The notes under the pieces are model-generated. The model saw nothing but the letters and a program-made list of their open reading frames with translations, had not been told where the DNA came from and did no database searches. 64,000 nucleotides of DNA, taken from Artemia franciscana (Eukaryota; Arthropoda; Branchiopoda; Anostraca; Artemiidae). The translations under genes and the position numbers were made by a program. Shown in pieces: positions 32,086 through 43,629 of the stretch. Numbering within the stretch: position 1 is the first letter of the stretch; each line of letters opens with the position of its first letter. The DNA is taken from contig NC_088868.1 of the NCBI RefSeq assembly GCF_032884065.1, positions 2,723,043 through 2,787,042 on the forward strand, written 5' to 3'.

Positions 32086-33100
32086 CTATAATTTATAATA
32101 AATTGATTTGCTATTTTAAGGTTACGACAATCCTTCTAGAAAATGCTTAATCATGCCTTTTGTCCTATAGGAATTCTTCTAAGGGGGGAAGGGTCTCCAG
32201 TTATTTTTTTGAAATAATAAATTTTAATTTTATAAAATTATTCTCAATTAGAATGTGATACCCATTCTTGTAGCTCGCAAAATCATGGGATACTTACTAT
32301 AGGTTTTGGATTTGGGAGTTACTATACTCGTATTATTAAACAATTTTACTTTTCCGACATAATATTAACCATTATACAAATATAACCATTAAATGTTAAA
32401 TAAACTAGGTCAAAGTCCCGACCCCATTCCAAAAAGTGACGTTATTAAACAATTTTTACTTAATCAAACAGTTCGTGGTAACGAACTGTAGCTGTCAGAT
32501 TCTGCATGCAGTCCAGCTATACCTTTCCCATAACTCCCCTAAGGTGTAATATATAACTTATTTTTTATTTTCTTTGTATTCGCGCATTGCGTCTTTCTTA
32601 CAAATTTACCTGTTAATTGATTCAACTGTGAGGAAACAAAGATTAAACATTATTTACGTGTCTCAAAATTTATTGACAATATATAAAATGATCAACATAT
32701 ATATTATATAATTTGTTTTTAAACATAATTGAATAATACATATGATTTATAGGACAAAATCAAACATTGAACGGCCAATCGTATGATTTGAGGCCAAGAA
32801 TAAACCAACGTAGTATTAAATTTTACTTGGGGTACCTTACATAAATAGAAGATTTAAACACTGCTAAATCAGTTCATAAACTGAATCCATTTGATATAAG
32901 TATATTAGGTGTTAAATATCATTTCCTATTCATTAAAGACAAATTTATCTTATTTTATTTAGGGGGGAGAAGGGGTTTGTCCAGTTAGATAATGTACAAC
33001 TGTAAGATTATAAAGAAAATTTCTAAATATTTACGTATGAGACCAAAAGCAACCCAGAATTCAAATCTGCGAACAACAGGTTTCTCTCTCTATACTAGGT
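32086..33100. other. AT-rich spacer or intron
   Basis: Apart from the candidate 24-bp micro-exon at 32,602 no feature is supported. If the candidate first exon at 33,274 is real, this is intron. Confidence 0.35.
32602..32625 (-). CDS. Candidate 24-bp micro-exon of the spliced unknown gene
   Basis: An excellent acceptor (TTTGTTTCCTCACAG) precedes an 8-codon open piece (LNQLTGKF) and a GTAAGA donor, phase 0 at both ends, as needed to join the exon at 32085. Short length makes chance agreement possible. Confidence 0.3.
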
Positions 33101-33990
33101 ACAGTTCAATTGTCTGAGGGACATGAACTATGAGGTAGGTATATTTATATTAAATAGTTAATGTGTAAAGTTAGTATTTGATTATTTTTTTTTTGTAGTT
33201 TCCATTACTTCTTACTACAATTTATATTTCCATCATATTTAATTATATTTCTTTGTGATTTACCTTTACTCACTTTTAGAATGTGTTTGGTGCAATGCGT
33301 ATCAGCCGCTAAATACATTGAAAATAAATTACCATTAAATTTACGATTTCCATTTTTCTTTTAATTTTCCCCCGAAAAGCACTATCTAAAACTATCAACG
33401 CCTATTCTTGAAATGAGTTGGATATGGCTGAGGGCGAAGATTTTTTCTTTTATTCAATTGAGAATTGCTCAAATTCTGCATTACATTTACATACAAGTTT
33501 CTACCTCTTTCGCTTTCTGTTACTATGCCTTTCAAAATTAATTTATATTTTCATCATATTTTTATATATATTTTCCCCATTATTATTTCTTTACTTCTTG
33601 AATGTGTTTCGTGTAATACGTCTATGACACTCAATAAATTGAAAATACGTTACCATTGAATTGAAAGTAGCCATTTTTTTTTACCCGAAGAGCACTAACT
33701 TTATATCTTTACTTGTTAACGTCTAGTCTTGAAATGAGTTGGATATGGCTGAGGGCAAAGATATTTCCTTTCGTTCATTCATTCAATTGAAAATTGTTCA
33801 ATTTATGCACTAAGAGTACATATAACAAATTTCTACCTCTATCGCGTTCTGTTACTATGCATTGCAAAATTAATTCTGCAAATACTACGCACTTCATTTA
33901 CGTGAAAGAATCTTTCATTAGAGAAATATCCTGTGGGAAAATTAAAATTTTCCTCGGAGTGGGAGATGGGTTTAACAACATTATTTAAAA
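33100..33990. repeat. Diverged tandem repeat with a period of about 315 bp
   Basis: Blocks recur in order at about 33,180-33,420, 33,430-33,740 and 33,745-33,880: TTCTGTTACTATGC, TTAATTTATATTT, CTTTA-CTT, GAATGTGTTT, a CCCGAA-AGCACTA block and CTTGAAATGAGTTGGATATG with GCTGAGGGC. Three degenerate units are visible, the first and last partial. Confidence 0.65.
33274..33318 (-). CDS. Candidate first coding exon of the spliced unknown gene
   Basis: ATG opens 15 codons (MYLAADTHCTKHILK) ending in phase 0 at a GTGAGT donor. The phase fits the downstream exons, but the stretch lies in a repeated region and the related unit at about 33,600 does not keep the frame, so this may be chance. Confidence 0.25.
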
Positions 33991-34037
33991 AACGATCAAT
34001 TGTTTCATAAAAATATAGTATTTTCTTAACTTTACTT

Positions 34038-34900
34038 AAGGAGTAACATTAAAACTTAATTCAAACATTTAATAATACGTATTAAAAGGGCTGCCTCTCA
34101 TCAATAGCTCGCTTATACGCTATTTTTTTATTTTTTTATTTAAATATAGCCATTTTATTATTGGAATAGGTCAATTAGTTACATTTAGAACTTTATAATC
34201 TTTCTTCAAAATGCAAAATCATACGTCAGGTCCTGCAGGAATTCGACTTGGGAATTGTGTTTACGTGGGGGGATATTTCTATGGGGGAATTTTGTACGAG
34301 GGAAGAGAATTTCCATGAAGGTGCGGGAGGCGTGTTTTCTTGCAATATTTTATAAAAAAAATGAGAAAAAATTTTTTTAGCTGAAAGTCATGGGCAGTAT
34401 TAAAACTTAGATGAACATAAAAGATTACGTATAAAAGGGGCTTTGTCTCATCCAAACTACCTTGCTCTTTGCGCTAAAGTATTTTTTTGTTGTTTAGACT
34501 AGTTTTTCTGCGTCCTTTGTGATTCAAGGATCATTCTTAAACATTTGGTACAAAATTCAAGTTTTAGTGTAAAGAGAGAAATATTTACGAAGGGGGCTAA
34601 CCGCGTCATATACGTAAATACACATATAGTAGTTTGTTACATAAGTTAAGTCGTAATTTACGTATAATTATTATTAACAATTAATAATTAATTATTCATG
34701 AATTAATTATTGTGGAGAGACAAAATAAAACATGCATTAATTCAAAAACGTTCAGAAATTAAATAAAAAAAAAATTAAACGGAAAGTAAGGAGCGACATT
34801 AAAACTTAAAGCGAACAAAATTATTCCGTAAATGAAAGAGGTTGTCCCCTGCGCAACTCCTCACTCTTTACACTACAGTATTTTTTTAATTTAAAAAGTA
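34038..34900. repeat. Dispersed copies of a 110-bp module
   Basis: Three degraded direct copies of the module that forms the inverted repeat to the right start at about 34,038, 34,384 and 34,785. Shared parts are AAGGAGYRACATTAAAACTTAA, an ACGTATA/CCGTAAATGAAA block, TTGTC(C/T)C and CTTTRCRCTAMAGTATTTTTTT. Spacing is 200-400 bases. Confidence 0.7.
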
Positions 34901-34944
34901 CAGCTGGAACATAATAACATGCATTACTTCAAAAACGTTCAGAA

Positions 34945-35245
34945 ATTAAATAAAAAAAAACCAGTTTTTTAAACTGTAAGTAAGGAGCGACAGTAAAACT
35001 TAAAACGAACAGAAATTACTCCGTATATGAAATGGGTTGTCCCCTCCGCAGTCCCTCGCTCTTTACGCTAAAGTTTGACTCTTTGCCACAATTCTACTTT
35101 TTAAAACAATTAAAAATTTTAGCGTAACGAGCGTGGGACTGCGGAGGGGACAACCCATTTCATATACGGAGTAATTTCTGTTCGTTTTAAGTTTTACTGT
35201 CGCTCCTTACTTACAGTTTAAAAAACTGTTTTTTTATTATTTAAT
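34945..35245. repeat. Long inverted repeat (foldback/MITE-like element)
   Basis: The left arm, about 34,945-35,078, is repeated in reverse complement at about 35,114-35,245 with a loop of roughly 35 bases. The arms are almost identical through GTAAGTAAGGAGCGACAGTA, ACTCCGTATATGAAATGGG and TTGTCCCCTCCGCAGTCCC. As single strand it would form one hairpin of about 130 base pairs. The right arm ends within a few bases of the truncated retroelement that follows, so it may be an insertion or the breakpoint itself. Confidence 0.9.
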
Positions 35246-35248
35246 GTC

Positions 35249-37694
35249 AGGAAAAGGCCGATGGGAGAACGGGAATTGTCTGTTCCTTCAGCCGTGTTTT
35301 TACCAAGTCTTTTTCTAAGCAACCTTCGATTGTGCGAGAACTGTATGGTCTTTATGAGACCTTGAAAAGCTCGCAAATTCAATACTATATATGGGGAAGA
35401 AAGTGCGATATTTTTATTGACACTAAAAATCTCGAGTATTTAAGAAAACACAGAGACTAATCAAATAATATGTACCGTATCTCCTTATCTATGGATAGTC
35501 CATTGTATACTTATAAACATATTCAAGGGACAAAAATGATCGCAGATATTATTTCAAGGCCAAGTAAGGAAATAGTTAGCAACAGGGAAACCCTATCTTG
35601 TACTGATGATGAAGCAGAATTTTTAGCAGCAGGGATTTCTAGTGGTCACAAAGTTGACTATTTAGGGTTGGCTGACGAGGAATTAATCAGGGGACAACTA
35701 CAGGATCCTGATATAAAAATTATTGTTGATATATTGAATAAATTAAGGAGCTCCAGAGTTGAAAACCCTGCTGCAACGGGCATAGGTCCCGATCTGGTGT
35801 CTAAAGGTTCGGAGGGCCCTGAAAAAGAACCTTGGCATCCGGATGAGCTCTCAATGAGTGAGAGACAAAAAGTTCTCCACTTTATTGATCTCCCTCAAGC
35901 AGAGAGGAGTATCTTATTGAAGAATATAGCCCCATGGTTTATTCCCATTGCTAATGAGCTTGTGTTAATGAACGGAGTTTTATATAGTATAGAATATATT
36001 TAGAGTGGTTTTTTTAGGTTGAATCAAAATGTGCGCACAGAATTAAACATTCAAGTAGTTTTACCTAAGAGAATGATTCCAGGTATATTAAAGCTTTTCC
36101 ATGAGCATTTAGCTTTAGGTATTAATGCAAGTTTTGAGCGGACTTTGTGGAAAGTCAGAAAATTTTGCATTTTTGAAAATATTGCCTCTACAATTAAGGA
36201 ATTTGTTAATAATTGCGATCTTTGTAACCAAGCTAATACAAAAAAATCAAACCACCACTTGGGAAAAATATTGTTCCTGAAATGCCATTTTTGGTCTGGG
36301 CACTAGACGGTGCTGGTCCCATTCCGATTACAAGCTCTGGGAATCGATACGTTCTAGTTGGAGTGGATCTTTTAAGTAGTCTAGTAGTATTAAAGTGTAT
36401 ATCCGCTATGAATACAGAAAACACTATAAAATTTTTCTGGGAAAATATTATTGCTTATTATGGTCTGCCTGAGGCTGTTTTAACTGATCATGGTTCAAAT
36501 TTTGACAACATAGAAATAAAGAAGATGTTTTCCGAAATTAATTGTAAGAAAATTTATAGTAGCCCCTATAATCCACAGTGCAATGGAGCTAGCGAGAATA
36601 AAGTTAAAATATTGAAGAAAATTCTGTCTCATTCTTGTGGTAAATTAACTCAGGTGGATTGGGATGAAAAGATTCTCCGTATAATGTTAAGTATGAACTC
36701 TTCTCTAAATACTGTTCGAAAATTTTCTAGCTTTACCATTGTGCATGGATTTAGTGGAAAATCTTTAGTAGATTTACAATTCAATAAACTGACAAACTTA
36801 AATTATTTTGATGGCTATGATTCATATGTAACACGATTAATACAAAATATCTGTGAAATTCACCAAACTTGTTTAAATGAGATTAAAATTCAAAGGTCCA
36901 AACAGGCGATTCAGTATAATAAAGATTCAAAAGAGACATTAATTGCCTCTGGAGATATTGTATATTGCCGTGATACAACTTCAGTTGGTAGAAAATCCAC
37001 CAATTATTCTTTTCGTGGGCTGTATGTGGTATTATCCGAAGTGCATAAAAATGTTTTCTATTTGGCTTCTTTAAATACAGGTGAATTAAGAAAAAGAACC
37101 TCAAATGCTAGGCTCCTTAAAAGAGTCAACTATAAAATTTTTTTTAAACATAATCCTCAATTTTCCAAGAATTACCAGAAAGAGATTAACCAGTATAAAG
37201 AAAAAAATGATGAAATGAACCCTAATTGTGATGTTTGCTCCCTAGAGAAAACAGAAAATAGATAATATTACCTTAGGTCTTGCGAACCAAGCACTCATGT
37301 TATATTAAATGATAACTTACCCCTTCTTAGTTCAGATATTGCAAAATCCCAAAAAGCCCCTTCTCTTACTGAAGAGGACTCTTTTCGTTTATCTCAAAGC
37401 GTCGGTATGCACAAAAGAACGATAATTGATGAAACACAAAATAATTTAATTGAGCCTGAAAATGTTAACGAAACAGAAGATACTAATGTCTTTTCAAGTA
37501 CTCCTAGTGCTGAAGTTTCACGTATAACAGGAGAGTCCATATCCTCTGAAGGTGAATGTTCTAAAACTATTCCTACAGCTAAAGAAAGTGAAATTATATT
37601 ATCATTCCCGACTTCAAAGGTTAAAATAAAGGTAGATCAAATTAAAGCAAAACGCGAAGAAAATCCCTTTTATTCCTTAAGAAAATTAAATTAG
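35249..37694 (+). pseudogene. Retroelement pol remnant: RNase H end and integrase
   Basis: The first part reads as the end of a Ty3-type RNase H domain (IWGRKCDIFIDTKNLEYL, then IQGTKMIADIISRPS). Next comes the integrase zinc-binding region (HEHLALGINASF with NNCDLCNQAN) and the catalytic core with D at WALDGAG, D at LTDHGSNF and E at GASENKVK, so the DDE triad is present. A charged C-terminal tail runs to 37,694. Breaks: in-frame TAA at 35,458, TAG at 36,001, a frameshift near 36,260-36,280 in an A run and TAA at 37,263. The integrase core itself (36,282-37,265) is uninterrupted. No function is expected from this copy. Confidence 0.85.
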
Positions 37695-37999
37695 CTAAAA
37701 ACGTGTAATTGAAAGGGAAAGTATAAATGTGTCATGTTTTAAGGTCAACAATTTGGGACCCTAAAATCATTAGTGGGTTGAATTCTCAATCTAAAAATTT
37801 CAGAATAAGCATCGATGGCTTATATATATATATATATTTTTTATGATGTAGCCCATCCTGCAATACTAGTAGCCTAATTATACAATTACCTTCTAAAAGT
37901 AAAATACCTGGTTTATTCTATCTATAACGTAATTAAATTAGTGTCAGTCTTCATTTTGTAAGCTGAAGGTCTTTAGCATTTAAGCGTGACTTATTTCAG

Positions 38000-39990
38000 A
38001 TGAATTGTTTTGCGATGAAATTTATACTAATAATTTGTGTATTCCTTGATTTTGGAATGTCAGCTAAGAAATTGACTTTATCATTAGATGGCCAACAATC
38101 TTTTGTTCGAAGAGGCATAGGCTTCCAATATCTGAGCGAACTTAAAACTGGATCGAGTGGAAACCACAAACTCATTTTCTTTCTTAGCGTAGAAAAGCTT
38201 AAAAACACGGCTTTGCTGCTTAAAGTTCAGGTGGGAGATATGCTGAGTATTCTTAGAGAAAAGGGATTAAATTTTGAAAATGTTAACCTTGATAAAGATG
38301 TGGAAACTCTTAAAGGTATAATAGCCTCTAGGACAAATGGTCACCATAATTTATTGAACAATGCAAATCTAATTATTGATCAGTTCCAGGAACTCTTGGA
38401 AATTAAGAAAAAAATACTGATTTCTGAACTTGACCTTATTTCTAACATCATAGAAGAATTTGAGTTTAATATTATTAATCCTAGTAAGAAAAGGGCCATT
38501 TTACCTATAGTGGGGCAGATCAGTGAAGTTCTATGTGGTTTAAGTTCTACAAGCACTGTGGAAAAATTATCTGACAAATTAGAAGAATTAAGTAATGACC
38601 AAGAAAAGGTTACTAAATTCATTTCTGTATCAGCGTCGGCAATCTCAGAATTAGAAATTTCTCTTAATAAATTGCGTAACGAAACCTTAGACCAAGAAAG
38701 CCAATCGTTTAAAACCTTCGAATCTGAATTGTCTGATAATGCCTTGAAAATAACTTCTTCTTTAGTTGTAAACTTTGCCCAAATACATAATGCAGTAGAG
38801 AAATTAACTTCTAATATTTTAAATAAATTACAAAGTTTTCACTTTCACTTGGAACAATTGTCAAAAGGTCTGATTCAAGTGTTAAACGGTAATTTTCCTG
38901 TTAGCGTTATTTCCCCAGTTAAGCTTATATCATACTTGAAGTTTGTTCAGCAAAGCCTACCTAAAGGGTTTGAGTTGGCTATTGACGATTTTAGAAGCGG
39001 GTTGATCATTGAAACTTTAAAGCATGTGGAATGAAGTTTAGAATTTGATTTTATTAATGTTTTGTTTGTTTGCGACTTTCCTCTTTCCAAAATTCTAGAT
39101 TCCTTTCAACTTTATAAGACTTTTGAGGCTTCTGTTGCTATAAAGGATTCCTTTACTGCTAGCGGTAAGCAAATATATTCAGTAATTACCAATGGAGAAC
39201 CTTATATTGGGATAGGAGGAGATGAATCAAGCTATATAATATTAGACGAAGGTTTCATGTCATCCTGTTCTTATGTAAAGTCAAAAATTGTTTGTAAAAT
39301 ACGCTTTGTAATACATAAATTTCCGTCATCCAACTCCTGTGCATTTTCTGTATTTTTTAATAAAACAGACTTGGAAAATTTAGTTTGTAAGCGTAATTTA
39401 AAAGCTTTAGATTCACTTTTTATTCATTCTCTGTCTGATAGTCAATTCTATTTTGCCGGAGGTGGAGCGAATAATCCTATTTCTATTAGATGCTTGAAAA
39501 AGAATCAATATAATAAAACATTTTCGTACAGATTAAACATAAATAACTCCTTAATAGTAAATATTCCAGATGATTGCTCAGTTACCTCTGAATACGTTAG
39601 AATAAATGAAGAATTCTTTAGTTATAATTTGTATAATATATCCGCCAATCTCCCAAATTTAACAATGGACTTCCATAGTGTTATTTTGGAGATTTTAGGA
39701 CACAGTTCAGATTTAGTAAAGACTTTTATAGATTTTGAAAATTCAGTAGTTCCAAATTTTAAATGAAAGGAAGGAATTAGTTCTTTTAGTATTCCAATAT
39801 CAGAATTAAATGAACTGAGTAGAGATATTTCTAATAAGACTAGAAAAAGAAAATTGTTGCCACTGGCATTTCAATCATGACTTTGGTTATTATCGCCTCA
39901 ATTACATTTGTAGGTTTTCTAAGCTGGAGACTAAAACAAATTTGGTATAAATTGCTTGCTGTAAGAGCATCAAATTTGCCCTTAAACTGA
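38000..39990 (+). pseudogene. Retroelement env-like glycoprotein gene, interrupted
   Basis: The frame starts with a hydrophobic signal-peptide-like N-terminus (KFILIICVFLDFG). Near residue 170 a basic cleavage-like site (SKKRA) precedes a hydrophobic segment (ILPIVGQISEVLCGL), the layout of baculovirus F-like fusion proteins carried by errantiviruses. A coiled-coil-like helical region follows, then a Cys-containing ectodomain. In-frame TGA codons lie at 39,032 and 39,764, and a frameshift comes before the last piece (39,877-39,990), which holds a membrane segment (MTLVIIASITFVGFLSW) and a short tail. In the living element it would have been a membrane fusion protein; this copy is broken in three places. 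Confidence 0.75.
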
Positions 39991-41190
39991 TCACGACAAT
40001 TGAATAAATTTGTTAGTAGTTTAGGGTCTTTATTTGCGTAATGAAAAATACAAAATCGTTTCCACTTGAGTTAATAACAACTGTTAGCTTTAGACTCTTT
40101 CAGGCTATCAATTAAGAATTGTCTATTTTTGTAAGAAAGATTCAAAATTCCTTAAAAATTCTATACAGGCACATGTGGCTGTCATAAGGGAACTGCAATC
40201 ATTTGTTCTTAGTTTAATTAACCAATAATGATGATATTGAAGCCGAAGAGTTGATATATTTTACACAAGAGACCCTTCATATATATTGTTTTTTTTTAAA
40301 CCGTCCAACTTCTATGATAACTTACCCTCTCAAATTGTATTATGTTTGGATATTATGTCATTTAATTTACATGTGTATTAGCGATATTTATTTAAAACGT
40401 TTATTATTTGCGATTATATAACTTGTTGTGATTTATATGACAGGTAAAGTGAAATAGCAATAATATTTAATTTTTTTTTACCTTGGTTATAGAAGGGTCT
40501 CTAAAATAAATATATAAATAGAAAAAAAAAAGTTTGTCTTAACAACCAATTATTAATATTTTTTCTCTTCTTCTCTTTGTACGCAAGCTTAATAGGATGG
40601 AACGGAATTGTAAGAATCTTGTTATTGTTGCCAGGCATTAATCTCTTCTTGGTATAGCCTTGGAAGTGTTTGTTGGTACGAATTGATTCTTGCTAAATAA
40701 CATGTGCGAATTGAAAAACAGGGGTTTGTATAGAAGGACAGGAGGATTTTGGAGAGAGTTAGTTTGTATTGGTACTTTGGTGAGTGTGGGTAGCTTTGCT
40801 TAGATGTGAGTAGAATAATTTGTTCCTTCTCGATCTCACAATGTTAATTTACTACTTTCCACAGCATGACATGAGTCTCCCTGATATAATTTAAATACCT
40901 TGGAACATTTTGTTCGCTCACATATTAGTTAGTAGTTGGTTTATTTTAATATCTTAAACTTCTTATTTCAGTGCGAAGACTAAGCAAGATTGTACTTATA
41001 TTACAAGTTATAAAACTTTTTGGTTTTCTTGATTATCTTTTAAAACGAGACTATTAAAAACCAAAAACCAAACTTCTTTTAAAAAATAAAACCTTTGCTC
41101 TTTTTTAACTCTTGTGTTGTGTTAACTTTATCTCAAGCATTAAATACGGGTTATTTCTAACATTTCTTATATATTTATTAACCGGGAGAG
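39991..41190 (+). other. Possible 3' LTR region of the retroelement
   Basis: Noncoding DNA after env, ending in a stretch with AATAAAA near 41,086 followed by a T-rich segment and TTAACT near 41,122, which could be the poly(A) signal and R/U5 part of an LTR. A possible start is AGTTAATAACAACTG near 40,066. With no second LTR in the window the call cannot be confirmed. Confidence 0.3.
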
Positions 41191-41724
41191 TTTGATACCT
41201 CCACGCTACTCGAACTATTGCTACTTCTCCAGACTCTGTTTAAACCGGTTACAGGGCCTCGATATTCATTGAAATTAGATGTTCACTGTCATACGAAAAG
41301 AATTCCCTGTTGTTCTTCATGTTTTTGATGTCTGTGTTGGAATAATAGCATTGTAGTTTATTTATTGAGACGAAGCTAATTATTTCTCAGACGGTTGACC
41401 AGTTTTTCTCCAACAGAGCAAACATCTTGAGTGTTGCTGGGCAAGCACAAAAACACTAATAATTATCTAACGTCATTAAATAAAAATAAAGATTTTGACT
41501 GCTTTGGCTTTCTATGCCTTTGAATACCAATATCATTTTGTTTTGATTGACAAACATGACTTCAATTTCCATAATAAATGGCTTAAAACAACCTTTAAAG
41601 GAGGCAACTGAAATTTAAAACTAAATATATGAACACTCAGGTATAAAGGAGATAACGAGAAATTTTATCAGTCCTGTGTTTTTAATATGTTTGAATATAT
41701 CAATCTGTTTCAATATGTTTGAAG

Positions 41725-41901
41725 ACAAACGTTGCGAGACAAACAAGGATTGTTCTTCTGAGAAGGCATGCAAAAATCAAATTTGTATCAATCCCTGCTA
41801 ATTTGAAAAATGTGGCCTCACTATCATCTGTACAACTATTGACCATGTTAAAACCTTTAGCTGCAAATTTGGGTATGATGGAAGCCCATATTACTGGTGT
41901 A
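41725..41901 (+). pseudogene. Dumpy-like EGF/DPY exon with one in-frame stop
   Basis: In the frame with codons starting at multiples of three, the translation reads KRCETNKDCSSEKACKNQIC, INPC, a TAA stop at 41,799, then FEKCGLTIICTTIDH and FSCKFGYDGSPYYWC. Cysteine spacing and the KACKNxxCINPC and CKFGYDG motifs match the EGF-plus-DPY modules of arthropod dumpy-like extracellular matrix proteins. The exon ends at a perfect donor (GGTGTA/GTAAGTAC) and can begin after TTTGAAG. Either a decayed exon or a real exon with a sequence error; no companion exons were found nearby. Confidence 0.55.
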
Positions 41902-42312
41902 GTAAGTACATACTGTCTCTTATGCCTTATTGATTAGTAAATTCGTGTGCTTTTCCGGCTTACGCAGGAGTAGGCCCATTCTATGATTTGACAAATCTTA
42001 TGTGACAACTAGAAACGACGACCAGTAAGCTAAAGACTCTGGAAGGAAAATTATTATTTTGCATTTTAATAGACTATTAAAATATTCTTTAAAATAGTAT
42101 TTAAATAAAAAAAAAAATTAAAAACTAAGATTTAAACAAAACTACTATTTAAATATTACAAACATTTAAAAATAATTATTTATTTTACAAGTTAGAATAA
42201 CATAGCAGCGAGACAGTCAATTAATCAAATAATTGCTCCATTGCAAGCAGTAGCATCTTTTCAGTTAAATTATATTTAATTTGTGTTCATTATTAGTCTC
42301 CCACTGAGTAGG

Positions 42313-42368
42313 TACCACGTACAAATGCCACGTACAAATGCCACGTGGCAATACCATGCCACGTACAA
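42313..42368. repeat. Short CCACGTACAAATG repeat with CACGTG palindrome
   Basis: CCACGTACAAATG occurs twice in tandem, followed by CCACGTGGCAATAC and a further CCACGTACAAA. The cluster is GC-richer than its surroundings. Confidence 0.7.
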
Positions 42369-43629
42369 AAAAATCACGGCTTGATCTCTTTGCGGACAAC
42401 TAACCCTTCCGAATATTACAGCTTGTTACTATGTTGCAAATCTTTTCCATGTCATTATTAGTATCTCCCCAGACTGATCATTAGTAGTATAGGCCGTAAC
42501 AGCTCACACGACAAGGATAGGCTTTTCAAGCCCTGCCCCCTCCCAACCCCAATCCACCAATCAACTGTCTTCCAGATGCAAGTGACGCAACATTGCGATG
42601 TCACAACGGTAGGTATTTACGAACCTGGTGGTTATTACACAATATAGTCTAGAATAGTAAATTTATGAATTTTAATTCTTTTTAAGCTAGAAAAAAATAT
42701 TTCTAAGAGTAGGTCTAGGTTTTTCCTAGCTTCCAATATGGCATAAGTATCTAGGAGGTATAATTCAGCCTATACTAAATGATCCTCCCTTCTCTACCCC
42801 TTTTCCTCCACCCCGGATTACTCTTAATTTTTATTTCTTATTCGCGTATTCTTAATTAAAGACATAGAAAAATTACGTGTGACCCGATACAATATTAATT
42901 TAAACTAGAGTCTACACAGATAGTGGTCGATCCATGCAATGCTTAATTGTTGTTCATGCGTTTGTTTCCACACAGCTAGCGATGAAAAGCTTGAGACCAA
43001 AACGTTGTTCATACGTTGTTTTTATTTTGAAATGTGGGTTTACAACACTTTTGTATTAGACTGTGAATACAAACACACACCTATGAATAGATTTTATTTA
43101 AAAGAGGTAAGTTTTTTTTTTACATTATGTTTTCTAGTATAGGTAAGTTTTAGAAAATTATGCTGTACTTCAACTAGTACCTGTAGTTAAAGACTTACAA
43201 AGTCTGAATAGAGAAATCTACCTAGGCTAGATACAGCTTGGACTATATTTTCTAGATTAGACTGGCATATCCAACTTTTCATATCGGACTTGGGTTCGAG
43301 CCTCCACAAGAAAAGTACATAAAAGATCCAGTTTTCAACCATGTATGTTTATACTTTGTTGTCTCAAATGTCTAACTTTCTATAAATACATTTTTGAGTT
43401 TAAAATTTTTTATTGAAAAAAGCTGATAGATACAAAAATTTAATAAGAAAGCGATACTTGTTCAGAATGCTTATCAATACAGAACGGAGACAATGCTTTA
43501 AAATCAACATTAAAGAATTTCACAATAATATTCTCACTTAAAAAATCATTCCACCACGAATCAGGTGTAAAAATATTAACAATACTTTGAAATGAATAAC
43601 GACGTGACTTTAAAGATGCAATTAGTGAC

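Larger units (their letters stand above)
35249..41190 (+). mobile_element. 5'-truncated Ty3/errantivirus-like retroelement with env
   Basis: Gene order RNase H end, integrase, C-terminal tail, env with a fusion-protein-like layout, then a region with a polyadenylation signal. This matches env-bearing Ty3-like elements of arthropods. Gag, protease and reverse transcriptase are absent; the element begins immediately after the inverted repeat. The 3' limit is a guess. Confidence 0.75.
41191..43600. other. Spacer between retroelement and first Polinton
   Basis: Mostly AT-rich DNA. It includes the EGF-like exon at 41,725-41,901, a short CCACGTACAAATG repeat at 42,313-42,368 and moderately GC-richer DNA at 42,400-42,620. 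No other gene is supported. Confidence 0.4.

Noticed and set aside
43250-43330. GGGTTCGAGCC that resembles a tRNA B box
   Set aside because: No A box at the right spacing and no stems; a single 11-base match is expected by chance.
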